Source of the DNA: Pseudomonas sp. P8_229
Lineage (GTDB): Bacteria; Pseudomonadota; Gammaproteobacteria; Pseudomonadales; Pseudomonadaceae
NCBI RefSeq assembly: GCF_034008635.1
Contig: NZ_CP125378.1
Span: 524,501 to 588,500 of the forward strand
Direction of reading: 5' to 3'
DNA: 64,000 nt
Both the position numbers and the translations under genes were made by a program. The notes under the pieces were generated by a model. The model had not been told where the DNA came from, did no database searches, and worked only from the letters and a program-made list of their open reading frames with translations. Positions 34,631 to 42,877 of this stretch are shown one piece after another (position 1 is the first letter of the stretch; every line of letters begins with the position of its first letter).

Positions 34631-35639
34631 GCGCAGCGTGCCGGCGCAACGGGCGTTGCGCCTGGCGTTCGGCACGGCGTTTTGCACCGCCGCCAGCTAT
34701 GGTTTCGCGTTGCCGTTGCCATTTGTCTCGCCGGTACTGGCGGTGCTTCTGCTCGCCAGCCTGCCGCGTCCGCTGCCGCTGAAAGGCGCGTTGGCGCTGG
34801 CGCTGGTGGCCGCGTTCACCACCAGCATCGGCCTGCTGCTGGTGCCGTTGCTGCGTTACTACCCGGTGAGCGGCGTGTTGCTGATCGGCCTCGGCCTGTT
34901 TCTGGTGTTCCGCTTTGGCCTGCGTGGCGGTAATCCATTGATCATGATGTTTCTGGTGATCGGCATGACCATGATTTCCGCCGCCGGATTCGCCGAATTC
35001 GATCTGGCAATGGCGGTGATCGGCGCGCTGGTCAAAGGCCTGCTGCTGGCGGTGGCGGTGGTCGGCGTCAGCCACACTTTGTTCCCGGAACGCCCCGACA
35101 GCCCTGCTGCCCCGAAATCGCCGGCCATGCCTGCCGATGACGTACCGCGCGTGGCCCTGCGCGCCACGCTGATCGTACTGCCGACCTTTCTGCTGGCTCT
35201 GAGCGACCCGGCGAGCTACCTGCCGATCATCCTCAAAGCGGTCAGCCTCGGTCAGCAGACCTCCACCACCCAGACCCACCACGCCGGCCGCGAACTGCTT
35301 GGCTCAACGCTCCTGGCCGGCGTACTGGCGGTGCTGCTCTGGTGCGGCTTGAGTCTGTTCGTGCACCTGTGGATGTTCTTTCTGTGGACGCTGCTGTTCG
35401 GCCTGTGGCTGGCACGCAAACTCTATCGCCTGAGCCCGACGCAATTCAGCCCGGGCTTCTGGATCAACACCCTGATCACCCTGCTCATCCTGCTCGGCCA
35501 ATCGGTGCAGGACAGTGCAGCGGGCAAGGACGTGTACACCGCGTTCGCGGTGCGCATGGGATTGTTTATTCTGGTGACGCTGTACGGCACGTTGATGATG
35601 CATGTGCTGGTCGCGCACAGGTCCGGCGTCAAGGCGTGA
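34620..35639 (+). CDS. DUF2955 membrane protein, FUSC-like pump component
   Basis: The 339-residue protein has about ten membrane helices in two similar halves and matches the DUF2955 family, related to FUSC/aromatic acid exporter permeases (AaeB-like). With the HlyD adaptor and NodT-type channel it forms a predicted proton-driven exporter, perhaps for aromatic or weak-acid compounds; that substrate is inference. The stop is directly followed by the convergent AbrB-type gene with no gap. Confidence 0.82.
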   Translation: MPIERSVPAQRALRLAFGTAFCTAASYGFALPLPFVSPVLAVLLLASLPRPLPLKGALALALVAAFTTSIGLLLVPLLRYYPVSGVLLIGLGLFLVFRFGLRGGNPLIMMFLVIGMTMISAAGFAEFDLAMAVIGALVKGLLLAVAVVGVSHTLFPERPDSPAAPKSPAMPADDVPRVALRATLIVLPTFLLALSDPASYLPIILKAVSLGQQTSTTQTHHAGRELLGSTLLAGVLAVLLWCGLSLFVHLWMFFLWTLLFGLWLARKLYRLSPTQFSPGFWINTLITLLILLGQSVQDSAAGKDVYTAFAVRMGLFILVTLYGTLMMHVLVAHRSGVKA

Positions 35640-36659
35640 TCAGCTTTCCGCCCGCACCCGCCGTACCTGCACCAACAACGCCGGCGCAAAGTGCAGCAAC
35701 ACCATCCGCGCCAGATGATGCGTGAGGATAAACACCACGTTCAGCCCGCCGGCGAAGGCGACAATCGCAATCGTCTCGATCGCGCCCGGCATGTACGCCA
35801 GCCACAGCGACAAAGCATCACTGCCCAACCACCGCGCCGCCACTTCGGCGAACACCGCCGCGACCACGATCATCAACCCCACCGACACCAGCGCCGTACG
35901 ACCATGCCGCCCCAGCTCCGCAACGCCCAGGCCCTGAAAGCGCGAACCGATCCGTACGCCGAGAATCAGCGCCGCCAGATTCAGGCTCCAGTCCGGCATA
36001 TGAAAACCGTGCAGCCATCCCGACTTCACAAACACCGCAGTCAGCAGAATCGCCGTCAACATGAACGGCGCCGGCACGCCAATCACCAGCAACAAGCGCC
36101 CGAGCACCACACTCAAGCCGATCAGCGCCAGCACGGTCAACGCCATGCCCGTGCTCAACGGACCGCTTTCAACCACTGCCACCGACGCCTGCCCGGGGAT
36201 CAAAAAGCTCACCAGCACGGTGATCAACAGCAAGCGCATCAAGTGCACGATGATGACCTTGCTCGAGGCCTTTTCCGACTCCAGCAAATCAAACACCGCC
36301 GCCAGTGCGCCGGGGTATACCGCCAACAGCGCGTCGGTGCGGTTCCAGCCTGCGCCGCGCGTCAGCCACCATCCAGCCAGAGCGATCTGTACGGTCAGAC
36401 ACAGCAGCAAAACGCCGAGGCTTGGCAACATGGCCGAGGCCGTCGCGCTGTCCCACGCCTCGAACATCAGCCCGGTGGCGATGCCCAGCGTGACCTGGAT
36501 GTAGCCCAGCCCATAAGGGGTTGCGGGGGCGAAACCGGTTCGCGTGGTGACCAGCGCAGTGACGAGAATCGCCCCCAGCAACAGGCCATGAGGAACACCG
36601 CTGACTTGCAACGCAGCGCCAACGGCGGCAGCGATCAACAAACACAGAATCGATTTCAT
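35640..36659 (-). CDS. AbrB-family (AbrB duplication) membrane protein
   Basis: The 339-residue hydrophobic protein has two repeats of an AbrB-type membrane domain (around VPHGLLLGAILVTALV and IGVPAPFMLTAILLTAVFV) and about ten helices. Family members are often named putative ammonia monooxygenase, but the true role is unknown and probably transport. The ATG at 36659 is preceded by GGAAGGCGAAAAT. It lies 38 bases after the HD hydrolase gene in the same direction. Confidence 0.82.
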   Translation of the reverse strand: MKSILCLLIAAAVGAALQVSGVPHGLLLGAILVTALVTTRTGFAPATPYGLGYIQVTLGIATGLMFEAWDSATASAMLPSLGVLLLCLTVQIALAGWWLTRGAGWNRTDALLAVYPGALAAVFDLLESEKASSKVIIVHLMRLLLITVLVSFLIPGQASVAVVESGPLSTGMALTVLALIGLSVVLGRLLLVIGVPAPFMLTAILLTAVFVKSGWLHGFHMPDWSLNLAALILGVRIGSRFQGLGVAELGRHGRTALVSVGLMIVVAAVFAEVAARWLGSDALSLWLAYMPGAIETIAIVAFAGGLNVVFILTHHLARMVLLHFAPALLVQVRRVRAES

Positions 36660-36697
36660 ATTTTCGCCTTCCTGGCTATTCAACTGACCATTGGTAC

Positions 36698-37120
36698 TTA
36701 CGCGCGCAACCGTCCAATCGCCCGCCGATATTTTTCGATCCGCTCCAGATCCTCCCAACTTGGCGAGGCAATCCGCGACAGGTCGCTGTTCTCTTCCAGA
36801 TCCGCCAGTTTCACCACCCGGCCAATCGGGTTCTGCGCCGCACGCTCGACGAAATCCTCGTAGGATTCGCCCGGCACTTTGGTCACCGATTCGATGGCTG
36901 ACAGGACGTCTTCGCTGAAGCCTTCATTGCGCAGATCTTCGAGGCTGATACCGCAATCCTCGACTACATCGTGCAGTACGGCGACGATGCGTTCTTCCAG
37001 TGTGTTCATGCGCAACATGACTTTCAGCGGATGCAGAATGTACGGCGCACCGCCCTTGTCCACCTGCCCGGCGTGCGCGGTGGCAGCGAGGGCGATGGCG
37101 CGTTCGAGTGTCTGGGGCAT
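36698..37120 (-). CDS. HD-domain hydrolase (RelA/SpoT-like hydrolase domain)
   Basis: The 140-residue protein shows the HD motif region (AATAHAGQVDKGGAPYILHP and VAVLHDVVEDCG) typical of the (p)ppGpp hydrolase domain, without a synthetase domain. It could be a small alarmone or nucleotide hydrolase; the substrate is not shown. It follows the unknown gene at 37136 by 15 bases and probably forms an operon with it. Confidence 0.85.
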   Translation of the reverse strand: MPQTLERAIALAATAHAGQVDKGGAPYILHPLKVMLRMNTLEERIVAVLHDVVEDCGISLEDLRNEGFSEDVLSAIESVTKVPGESYEDFVERAAQNPIGRVVKLADLEENSDLSRIASPSWEDLERIEKYRRAIGRLRA

Positions 37121-37135
37121 GGAGAATTCCTCGGA

Positions 37136-37543
37136 TTAAATACCGTAACGGCCGCCGACGTGGATATTGCGCTTGAGCCAAGCGCCAATCGCCTGCAAAC
37201 GGCTGAGGGGTTTGGCAGGTTTAGCAGGTTTGGCGGATTCGGAATGTTTTTGCAGAATCAGCGCCACCAGCGTTGCCTGATCTGCACCGTTATTCGCATC
37301 GATCAGCTCTGCGACCCACGCACAATCGGCTTTTTTCAGAAACCCACGCCACTCGCCGGGCCAGGCGTCCAGCTCATCCAGTGCCAACCAACGTGCTCCG
37401 CCCTGCTCGGCATGCCCACCGCCAATCGATTGCTGGAAGCAGAAAGGCGTGGCCGCTCGGGACAGGTCGATGCAGAAGAAGTAGACGTCGTGGGTCTTGT
37501 GTTGCGGCGTGGGGGCATTGTTGCGGCCGCCGATGTCGATCAT
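37136..37543 (-). CDS. Conserved protein of unknown function
   Basis: The 135-residue protein starts MIDIGGRNNAPTPQHKTHDV and contains a conserved-looking core (QQSIGGGHAEQGGARWLALDE) and a Lys/Pro-rich linker (AKPAKPAKPLSRL) near the C-terminus. I recognise no family. There is no signal peptide or membrane helix. It is the first gene of a probable operon with the HD hydrolase and the AbrB-type protein. Confidence 0.65.
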   Translation of the reverse strand: MIDIGGRNNAPTPQHKTHDVYFFCIDLSRAATPFCFQQSIGGGHAEQGGARWLALDELDAWPGEWRGFLKKADCAWVAELIDANNGADQATLVALILQKHSESAKPAKPAKPLSRLQAIGAWLKRNIHVGGRYGI

Positions 37544-37852
37544 GGGCAATGTTCCAATCCTTGGGGTGCTAGATGTGTCCGATTGTTTCGCAGTCTACGT
37601 CACCGGCGCAAATGAAAAACCGGTGGAAAGCCTTCCTCGCCACGGGGGTCAGTTTTACGTGGAATGCGCCGTCTCAATTTGATAGCTTCAACGCCATCTA
37701 TTGGCCATCATCCATTGCGAAACAGTGACGGCCAGAGCCCGACAAGGTTCACTGACGCGGGCACTCGCAAAAAGCAGTATCCAACGGTGACAGGCTCCCT
37801 GCAAAAGAATCTGTCATCTGTGTTTCCCTTTCCAATACGGACCGATATTCCC

Positions 37853-38371
37853 ATGAAACTGCTGTATGCAGGCTCATTCCTGCTTCTGATTGCGGGCTGC
37901 TCGCCAATGCCGCAATACGCTCCCCCTGCCAACGCCCCTCAAGCGCAGATTCGCAGTGAGATGGACGCGGCATTCAACCGTCGTAACTACGTGAGCCTCA
38001 GCGCAGCGCCGGCGATAGCCTGCAAATACGGCAGGTCGGTACCCGTGACACCCGCTCTGCGCCTGTTCTCCGTACGCGGAGGGGAACCATCGAATCAGGA
38101 AGGTTTTCGAGCCATTGAAGCCGGCAAACCGATCCACCTGCTGCTTGAAGGCGGGGCCAGCGGCAACCGTACCTGTACAGTCGATTTTGTCAGTGAGTTC
38201 GTGCCGGGCGCCCGTTATGTGATCAAAGGCGGCCTGACCGGTACCCCGACTGACCTGTACGGCTGCCAGATCAGCATCGTTGATCTGGACTCCGGCGCTC
38301 GACTCCTCCAGGCGAAACAGGCACCGGCCAACAACTGCGCTCTGGATCGACTATCAATGCCGGGGTCTTGA
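37853..38371 (+). CDS. Lipoprotein of unknown function
   Basis: The 172-residue product has a lipoprotein signal peptide (MKLLYAGSFLLLIAGC, lipobox IAGC at residue 16). The mature part has two short repeats beginning with conserved Cys and Arg residues and no recognised domain. The long open frame continues upstream to 37664, but the signal peptide and position fix the start here. Confidence 0.75.
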   Translation: MKLLYAGSFLLLIAGCSPMPQYAPPANAPQAQIRSEMDAAFNRRNYVSLSAAPAIACKYGRSVPVTPALRLFSVRGGEPSNQEGFRAIEAGKPIHLLLEGGASGNRTCTVDFVSEFVPGARYVIKGGLTGTPTDLYGCQISIVDLDSGARLLQAKQAPANNCALDRLSMPGS

Positions 38372-38448
38372 ACTCGGCCATTCACGTTCGTGACAGACGT
38401 TGATCAAACAGATTTTTGCGTCTGAAAAGCTTGTAGGAAACCACCCTA

Positions 38449-38582
38449 TGTGGCGAGGGAGCTTGCTCTCGCTGGCCTGCGAAGCGGCCCCAAAACCGGA
38501 TAGTCCGTTTCTCCCGAATATGCCGCAGGCCGCGAATTACGCCGACTGCGTCGCCGAGCAGGAGCAAGCTCCCTCGCCACAG
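38449..38582. repeat. GTGGCGAGGGAGCTTGCTC-type inverted repeat
   Basis: The ends TGTGGCGAGGGAGCTTGCTC and GAGCAAGCTCCCTCGCCACA are exact inverted repeats around a 90-base core. It belongs to the third repeat family but with a REP-like GCTTGCTC core, so it may be a hybrid type. Confidence 0.8.
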
Positions 38583-38683
38583 GTTCGCGATCTAGGAGCC
38601 GTCGTTTCCTCGCAGAATGATAGCGCATAGACATCACTAATATTTATCACATGAAACGGAATGACTTACTAAGAATAAAGTAT

Positions 38684-38710
38684 AAAAAAACCGCATTTCT
38701 GCGGCTTTTT
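38684..38710 (-). terminator. Rho-independent terminator of the pauR-like gene
   Basis: The stem CCGCATTTCTGCGG (38691-38704) is flanked by A on the left (38684-38690), which becomes a T run on the minus strand. It lies about 40 bases past the stop of the XRE-cupin gene. Confidence 0.85.
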
Positions 38711-38744
38711 AATCTGTTGAGAGGGTAGCTGCGAAGAATCAACG

Positions 38745-39293
38745 TCAAAAATTCGCCGGCGTATTCGCACTAATAATCTCAGCCTCATCCGCCCCGATAT
38801 TCCGGAACTTATGCGGCAGCGTGGTCGGAAAGTAATACCCATCCCCCGCATTCAACACACTCACCGACCCATCCACGGTCAACTCCACAGTGCCACGCGT
38901 CACCAGCCCACACTCCTCGCCTTCCGCATGCACAATCGGCTCTTCGCCGGAGCTTGCGCCCGGCGCGTATTGCTCACGCAGCAGGCGCATCTGGCGGCTC
39001 GGCACGGAGGCGCCGATCAGCAGCAAACGCAGGCCATGGCGGCCGAGGTCTGGCTGTTCATTGGCGCGGAAGACGTATTGGTGTTCGCGCGGGGGCTGGT
39101 CGAAGGTGAAGAAGTCGGCCAGGGACATCGGGATGCCTTCGAGCAGCTTTTTCAGCGAGCTGACGGAAGGGCTGACACGATTCTGTTCGATCAGGGAGAT
39201 GGTGGCATTGGTCACGCCGCTACGCCGGGCCAGCTCGCGCTGGGAGAGTTTGTAGCTTTCGCGTACTAGTTTGAGTCGAGAACCCGTATCCAT
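38745..39293 (-). CDS. XRE-cupin regulator, PuuR/PauR-like
   Basis: The 182-residue protein has an N-terminal helix-turn-helix (RLKLVRESYKLSQRELARRSGV, in two parts, then NATISLIEQNRVSPS) and a C-terminal cupin domain with a HAEGEECGLVTRG segment. This is the architecture of PuuR of E. coli and PauR of Pseudomonas, which repress polyamine catabolism until polyamine or its derivative is bound. It lies beside the pathway genes at 39.8-45.3 kb. Confidence 0.9.
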   Translation of the reverse strand: MDTGSRLKLVRESYKLSQRELARRSGVTNATISLIEQNRVSPSVSSLKKLLEGIPMSLADFFTFDQPPREHQYVFRANEQPDLGRHGLRLLLIGASVPSRQMRLLREQYAPGASSGEEPIVHAEGEECGLVTRGTVELTVDGSVSVLNAGDGYYFPTTLPHKFRNIGADEAEIISANTPANF

Positions 39294-39483
39294 GACAGCC
39301 TTATGTGAGAACGACTTAAGGGCGATGGGGGTGGGTGGCGGGTGACGCGCCGAGGGCGCGGATCACGTTGCTCCCGTGTCCCGGAACCGTGAAAGGCGGC
39401 TATTAAATCACGTTTGGTGGTGTTGCTCAGCAGGTTCGATGGACGGTGCGGTAAAAGTCTTTCGGGCCTTGGTAATACGGACC

Positions 39484-39642
39484 TGTAGGAGTGAGCCTGC
39501 TCGCGATTCGGTAGCACATCCAACATCAATTTGCCTGGATGACCGCCTTCGCGAGCAAGCCCGCTCCCACAGGGTTTGTGGTGTTTCTGTGGGAGGGATG
39601 ATGGCTGGGTTGGCCCCATCGCGAGCAGGCTCACTCCTACAA
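39484..39642. repeat. REPIN plus truncated REPIN
   Basis: A complete GTAGGAGTGAGCCTGC-type REPIN (39484-39572) is followed by a shortened one (39589-39642) that lacks the left core. A lone right REP half is at 39691-39714. Together they occupy most of the 490-base gap between the regulator and the oxidase genes; the rest (39294-39483) shows no gene. Confidence 0.85.
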
Positions 39643-39783
39643 TTTGATCTTTGGTATTTCAGCAGGATTGATTTTGCCTTTGCTGGCCTCTTCGCGAGCA
39701 AGCCCGTTCCCACAGTTGGACATCTGGGGTATTGCGAGAATAAAAACCGGCGGGGTCTTGGGGGCCGCCGCCGGGGAGGTAAC

Positions 39784-41067
39784 TTAGATGCCGAAACGGT
39801 CGCGCAGCGAATAGTAGACGGCACCGAGGGCGGTCAATGGGGCAGAAAAGGTGCGACCGCCGATCATTGGCATGTGCGGCAGGGAGGCGAAGGCATCGAA
39901 GCGTTCAGCGTCGCCGCGGATCATTTCCGAGATCAGTTTGCCGGCCAGGTGCGAGCACGTGACGCCGTGGCCGCTGTAGCCCTGCATGTAGTAGGCGTTT
40001 TTCTCGATGCGGCCGAATTGCGGCATGCGTGACATGGTCAGCAGGAAGTTGCCGGTCCAGCGGTAGTCGATTTTCACGTCCTTGAGCTGCGGAAAAGTCT
40101 TGAGGATCTTCGGGCGGATCAGTTGTTCGATGTCGTCCGGTTCACGAGCGCCATAGACCACGCCGCCGCCGTACAGCAGACGGTTGTCAGCGGTGAGACG
40201 GTAGTAATCCAACAGGTAGTTGCAGTCTTCGACACAGTAGTTGTTGGTGATCAGGCTGCGCGCCTGTTTCTCGGTCAACGGTTCGGTGACGACGATCTGC
40301 GAGCCGCACGGCATGCTTTTCGCGGTCACGCGGTTGTCCAGGCCTTGCGGCAGGTAGGCGTTGCCGGCGATCAGCAGGTACTTGGCGCGCACCTGGCCTT
40401 TGGCCGTGCGCACGACGTTGGGCTCGCCGTATTTGATTTCCACGGCAGCCGACTGCTCGTAGATCTTGCCGCCCAGACGCACGATGGCCGCGGCTTCACC
40501 GAGGGCCAGGTTCAGCGGATGAACGTGGCCGCCCTGCATGTCCAGCATGCCGCCAACGTAGGCATCGGAGCCGACTTCGCGACGGATATCAGCAGCGTCG
40601 AGCATCTTCAGGTTCTTGTTGCCGTAACGCTCCCAACTGCGCTTTTGCTCGGCGAGACCATTGAGTTGTTTCTTGTTCATCGCTGCGAAGATGCCGCCCG
40701 GGCGGTAGTCGCATTTGATGTCGTATTCCTTGATGCGCGAACGGATGATGTCGGCACCTTCGAAGATCATGCTGCCGAGGATTTCTGCAGTCTTGTCGCC
40801 GTAGCGCTCTTCGATCACATCGACGTCGCGGCTGTAGGAGTTGACCAGTTGCCCGCCATTGCGACCGCTGGCGCCGTAGCCGACTTTCGCCGCTTCGAGC
40901 ACGGTCACTTTGTAACCGGCTTCAGTCAGGAACAGCGCCGAGGACAGGCCGGTGTAGCCGGCGCCGATGATGCAGACGTCGCACTCGACCGACTCTTGAA
41001 GAACCGGGAAGTCGATGACTTCGTTGCGAGTGGCGGCGTAGTAGCTGTTGACGTGTTGTTGCTTCAT
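39784..41067 (-). CDS. puuB: Gamma-glutamylpolyamine FAD oxidase (PuuB/PauB-like)
   Basis: The 427-residue protein starts MKQQHVNSYYAATRNEVIDF and has the FAD-binding motif CIIGAGYTGLSSALFLTEAG near residue 32 and the GYGASGRNGGQLVNSY segment. It oxidises gamma-glutamyl-putrescine to gamma-glutamyl-aminobutyraldehyde with release of H2O2 and ammonia. It follows the aldehyde dehydrogenase by 51 bases in the same direction, consistent with an operon, and is a paralog of the protein at 26790. Confidence 0.9.
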   Translation of the reverse strand: MKQQHVNSYYAATRNEVIDFPVLQESVECDVCIIGAGYTGLSSALFLTEAGYKVTVLEAAKVGYGASGRNGGQLVNSYSRDVDVIEERYGDKTAEILGSMIFEGADIIRSRIKEYDIKCDYRPGGIFAAMNKKQLNGLAEQKRSWERYGNKNLKMLDAADIRREVGSDAYVGGMLDMQGGHVHPLNLALGEAAAIVRLGGKIYEQSAAVEIKYGEPNVVRTAKGQVRAKYLLIAGNAYLPQGLDNRVTAKSMPCGSQIVVTEPLTEKQARSLITNNYCVEDCNYLLDYYRLTADNRLLYGGGVVYGAREPDDIEQLIRPKILKTFPQLKDVKIDYRWTGNFLLTMSRMPQFGRIEKNAYYMQGYSGHGVTCSHLAGKLISEMIRGDAERFDAFASLPHMPMIGGRTFSAPLTALGAVYYSLRDRFGI

Positions 41068-41118
41068 TTTATTGTTCTCCGAGGGTCGCTCATCAGAAGC
41101 GACCACCGCTGTAGAAAA

Positions 41119-42609
41119 TCAGAGCTTGATCCAGGTCGCTTTCAGCTCGGTGTACTTGTCGAACGCGTGCAGCGATTTGTCGCGACCGTTGCCCGACTGT
41201 TTAAAGCCACCGAACGGCGCAGTCATGTCGCCGCCGTCGTACTGGTTGACCCACACGCTGCCGGCACGCAGGCCACGGGCGAAGGTGTGCGCCTTGCTCA
41301 GGTTGCTGGTCCAGACGCCGGCGGCGAGGCCGAAGATGCTGTCGTTGGCGATCTGCAGCGCTTCTTCAACGGTGTCGAAGGTGATCAGCGACAGCACCGG
41401 GCCGAAGATTTCTTCGCGGGCGATGGTCATCGCGTTGGTCACGCCGTCGAACAGCGCCGGTTGCACGTACAGGCCGCCGGTTTCTTCAAGGGTGCGTTGG
41501 CCGCCGGCAATCAGTTCGGCGCCCTGCTCGCGACCGATGCTGATGTAGCGCAGCACGTTGTCCAGTTGACGCTGATCGACCACGGCGCCGACGGTGGTGG
41601 CCGGGTCGAGGGCATGCCCCGGTTTCCACGCTTGCAGCGCTTCGACCAGCAGCGGAATGAATTGCTCGCGGATCGAACGCTCGACCAGCAGACGCGAACC
41701 GGCGGTGCAGACTTCACCCTGGTTGAACGCGATGGCGCCGGCCGCCGCTTGTGCTGCCGCACGCAAATCCGGTGCGTCGGCAAACACCACGTTGGGACTC
41801 TTGCCGCCGGCTTCGAGCCAAACGCGTTTCATGTTGCTTTGGCCGGCATAAATCATCAGTTGCTTGGCAATCGCCGTGGAGCCGGTGAAGGCCAGCACGT
41901 CGACATCCATATGCAGCGCCAGCGCCTTGCCAACGGTGTGACCGAAACCTGGCAGAACGTTGAATACGCCTTTCGGAATGCCGGCGTCCAGCGCCAACCG
42001 GGCGATGCGGATCGCGGTCAGCGGCGACTTTTCCGAAGGTTTCAGAATGAATGAGTTGCCCGCCGCCAGGGCTGGAGCGAACTTCCAGCTGGCCATGATC
42101 AGCGGGAAATTCCACGGCACGATCGCGGCGACCACACCGGACGGTTCGCGGGTCACCAGACCGAGTTGGTCGTGCGGCGTGGCGGCGACTTCGTCGTAGA
42201 TCTTGTCTATGGCCTCGGCGCTCCAGCGGATCGCGTTGGCGGTCGCCGGGATGTCGATGCTCATCGAGTCGCTGATCGGTTTGCCCATATCGAGGGTTTC
42301 CAGCAGCGCCAGTTCTTCCTGGTGTTGCAGGATCAGATCGGCGAAGCGGATCAGGATGCGCTTGCGCTCGGCCGGGGCCTTGTGCGCCCACACGCCGGAT
42401 TCAAAGGACTGGCGTGCGACTTCGACGGCGAGGTTGGCGTCGGCTTCATCGGTGCTGGCCACGGAGGCGAGGAAACGGCCGTCGACGGGGCTGAGGCATT
42501 CGAAGGTGGCGCCGCTGATCGCCGGGCGATATTCACCATTGATGAACGCGCGGGATTCGATGGTCAGGGACTGGAAGCGTTGTTCCCAGTCGTTGCGGGT
42601 CGTTGTCAT
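41119..42609 (-). CDS. puuC: NAD(P)-dependent gamma-glutamyl-aminobutyraldehyde dehydrogenase (PuuC/PauC/KauB-like)
   Basis: The 496-residue aldehyde dehydrogenase has the nucleophile in FNQGEVCTAGSR (Cys301) and the general base in WLEAGGKSPN (Glu266), plus the cofactor loop FTGSTAIAKQ. In polyamine catabolism it oxidises the glutamylated aldehyde to gamma-glutamyl-GABA. The closest Pseudomonas counterpart is called KauB/PauC. The GT-rich start region (MTTTRNDWEQRF) fits the family. Confidence 0.92.
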   Translation of the reverse strand: MTTTRNDWEQRFQSLTIESRAFINGEYRPAISGATFECLSPVDGRFLASVASTDEADANLAVEVARQSFESGVWAHKAPAERKRILIRFADLILQHQEELALLETLDMGKPISDSMSIDIPATANAIRWSAEAIDKIYDEVAATPHDQLGLVTREPSGVVAAIVPWNFPLIMASWKFAPALAAGNSFILKPSEKSPLTAIRIARLALDAGIPKGVFNVLPGFGHTVGKALALHMDVDVLAFTGSTAIAKQLMIYAGQSNMKRVWLEAGGKSPNVVFADAPDLRAAAQAAAGAIAFNQGEVCTAGSRLLVERSIREQFIPLLVEALQAWKPGHALDPATTVGAVVDQRQLDNVLRYISIGREQGAELIAGGQRTLEETGGLYVQPALFDGVTNAMTIAREEIFGPVLSLITFDTVEEALQIANDSIFGLAAGVWTSNLSKAHTFARGLRAGSVWVNQYDGGDMTAPFGGFKQSGNGRDKSLHAFDKYTELKATWIKL

Positions 42610-42672
42610 TGTTGTGGCTCGACAAGGGGGAATTGGGGGGTGTCGGGTTGCTGTGTCTGGCTGGAGATGGCT

Positions 42673-42849
42673 GCCCTCTCCCTAGCCCTCTCCCGGGGGA
42701 GAGGGGACCGACCGAAGTGTCTCGGGAGATGCACCGACCTGAACGACCGAGTCGGATATGGATTCGGTAAAAATCGTTCAGGTCGGCGGATTTCCCGAGC
42801 ATCCCCGGATCAGTCCCCTCTCCCTCTGGGAGAGGGTTAGGGTGAGGGG
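42673..42849. repeat. CCCTCTCCC-type element with inner inverted repeat
   Basis: The outer ends (42673-42706 and 42813-42849) are the same hairpin family as at 23235-23413. Inside, CCGACCTGAACGA (42734-42746) and TCGTTCAGGTCGG (42774-42786) are a perfect 13-base inverted repeat. The element fills the gap between puuC and puuA. Confidence 0.8.
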
Positions 42850-42877
42850 CTCTTCAGCTTTTGAGGGCCTCAGCCAA

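Noticed and set aside
40123..42054. A 643-codon plus-strand open frame
   Set aside because: It lies antisense to puuB and puuC, which have clear catalytic motifs, so it is a shadow frame.
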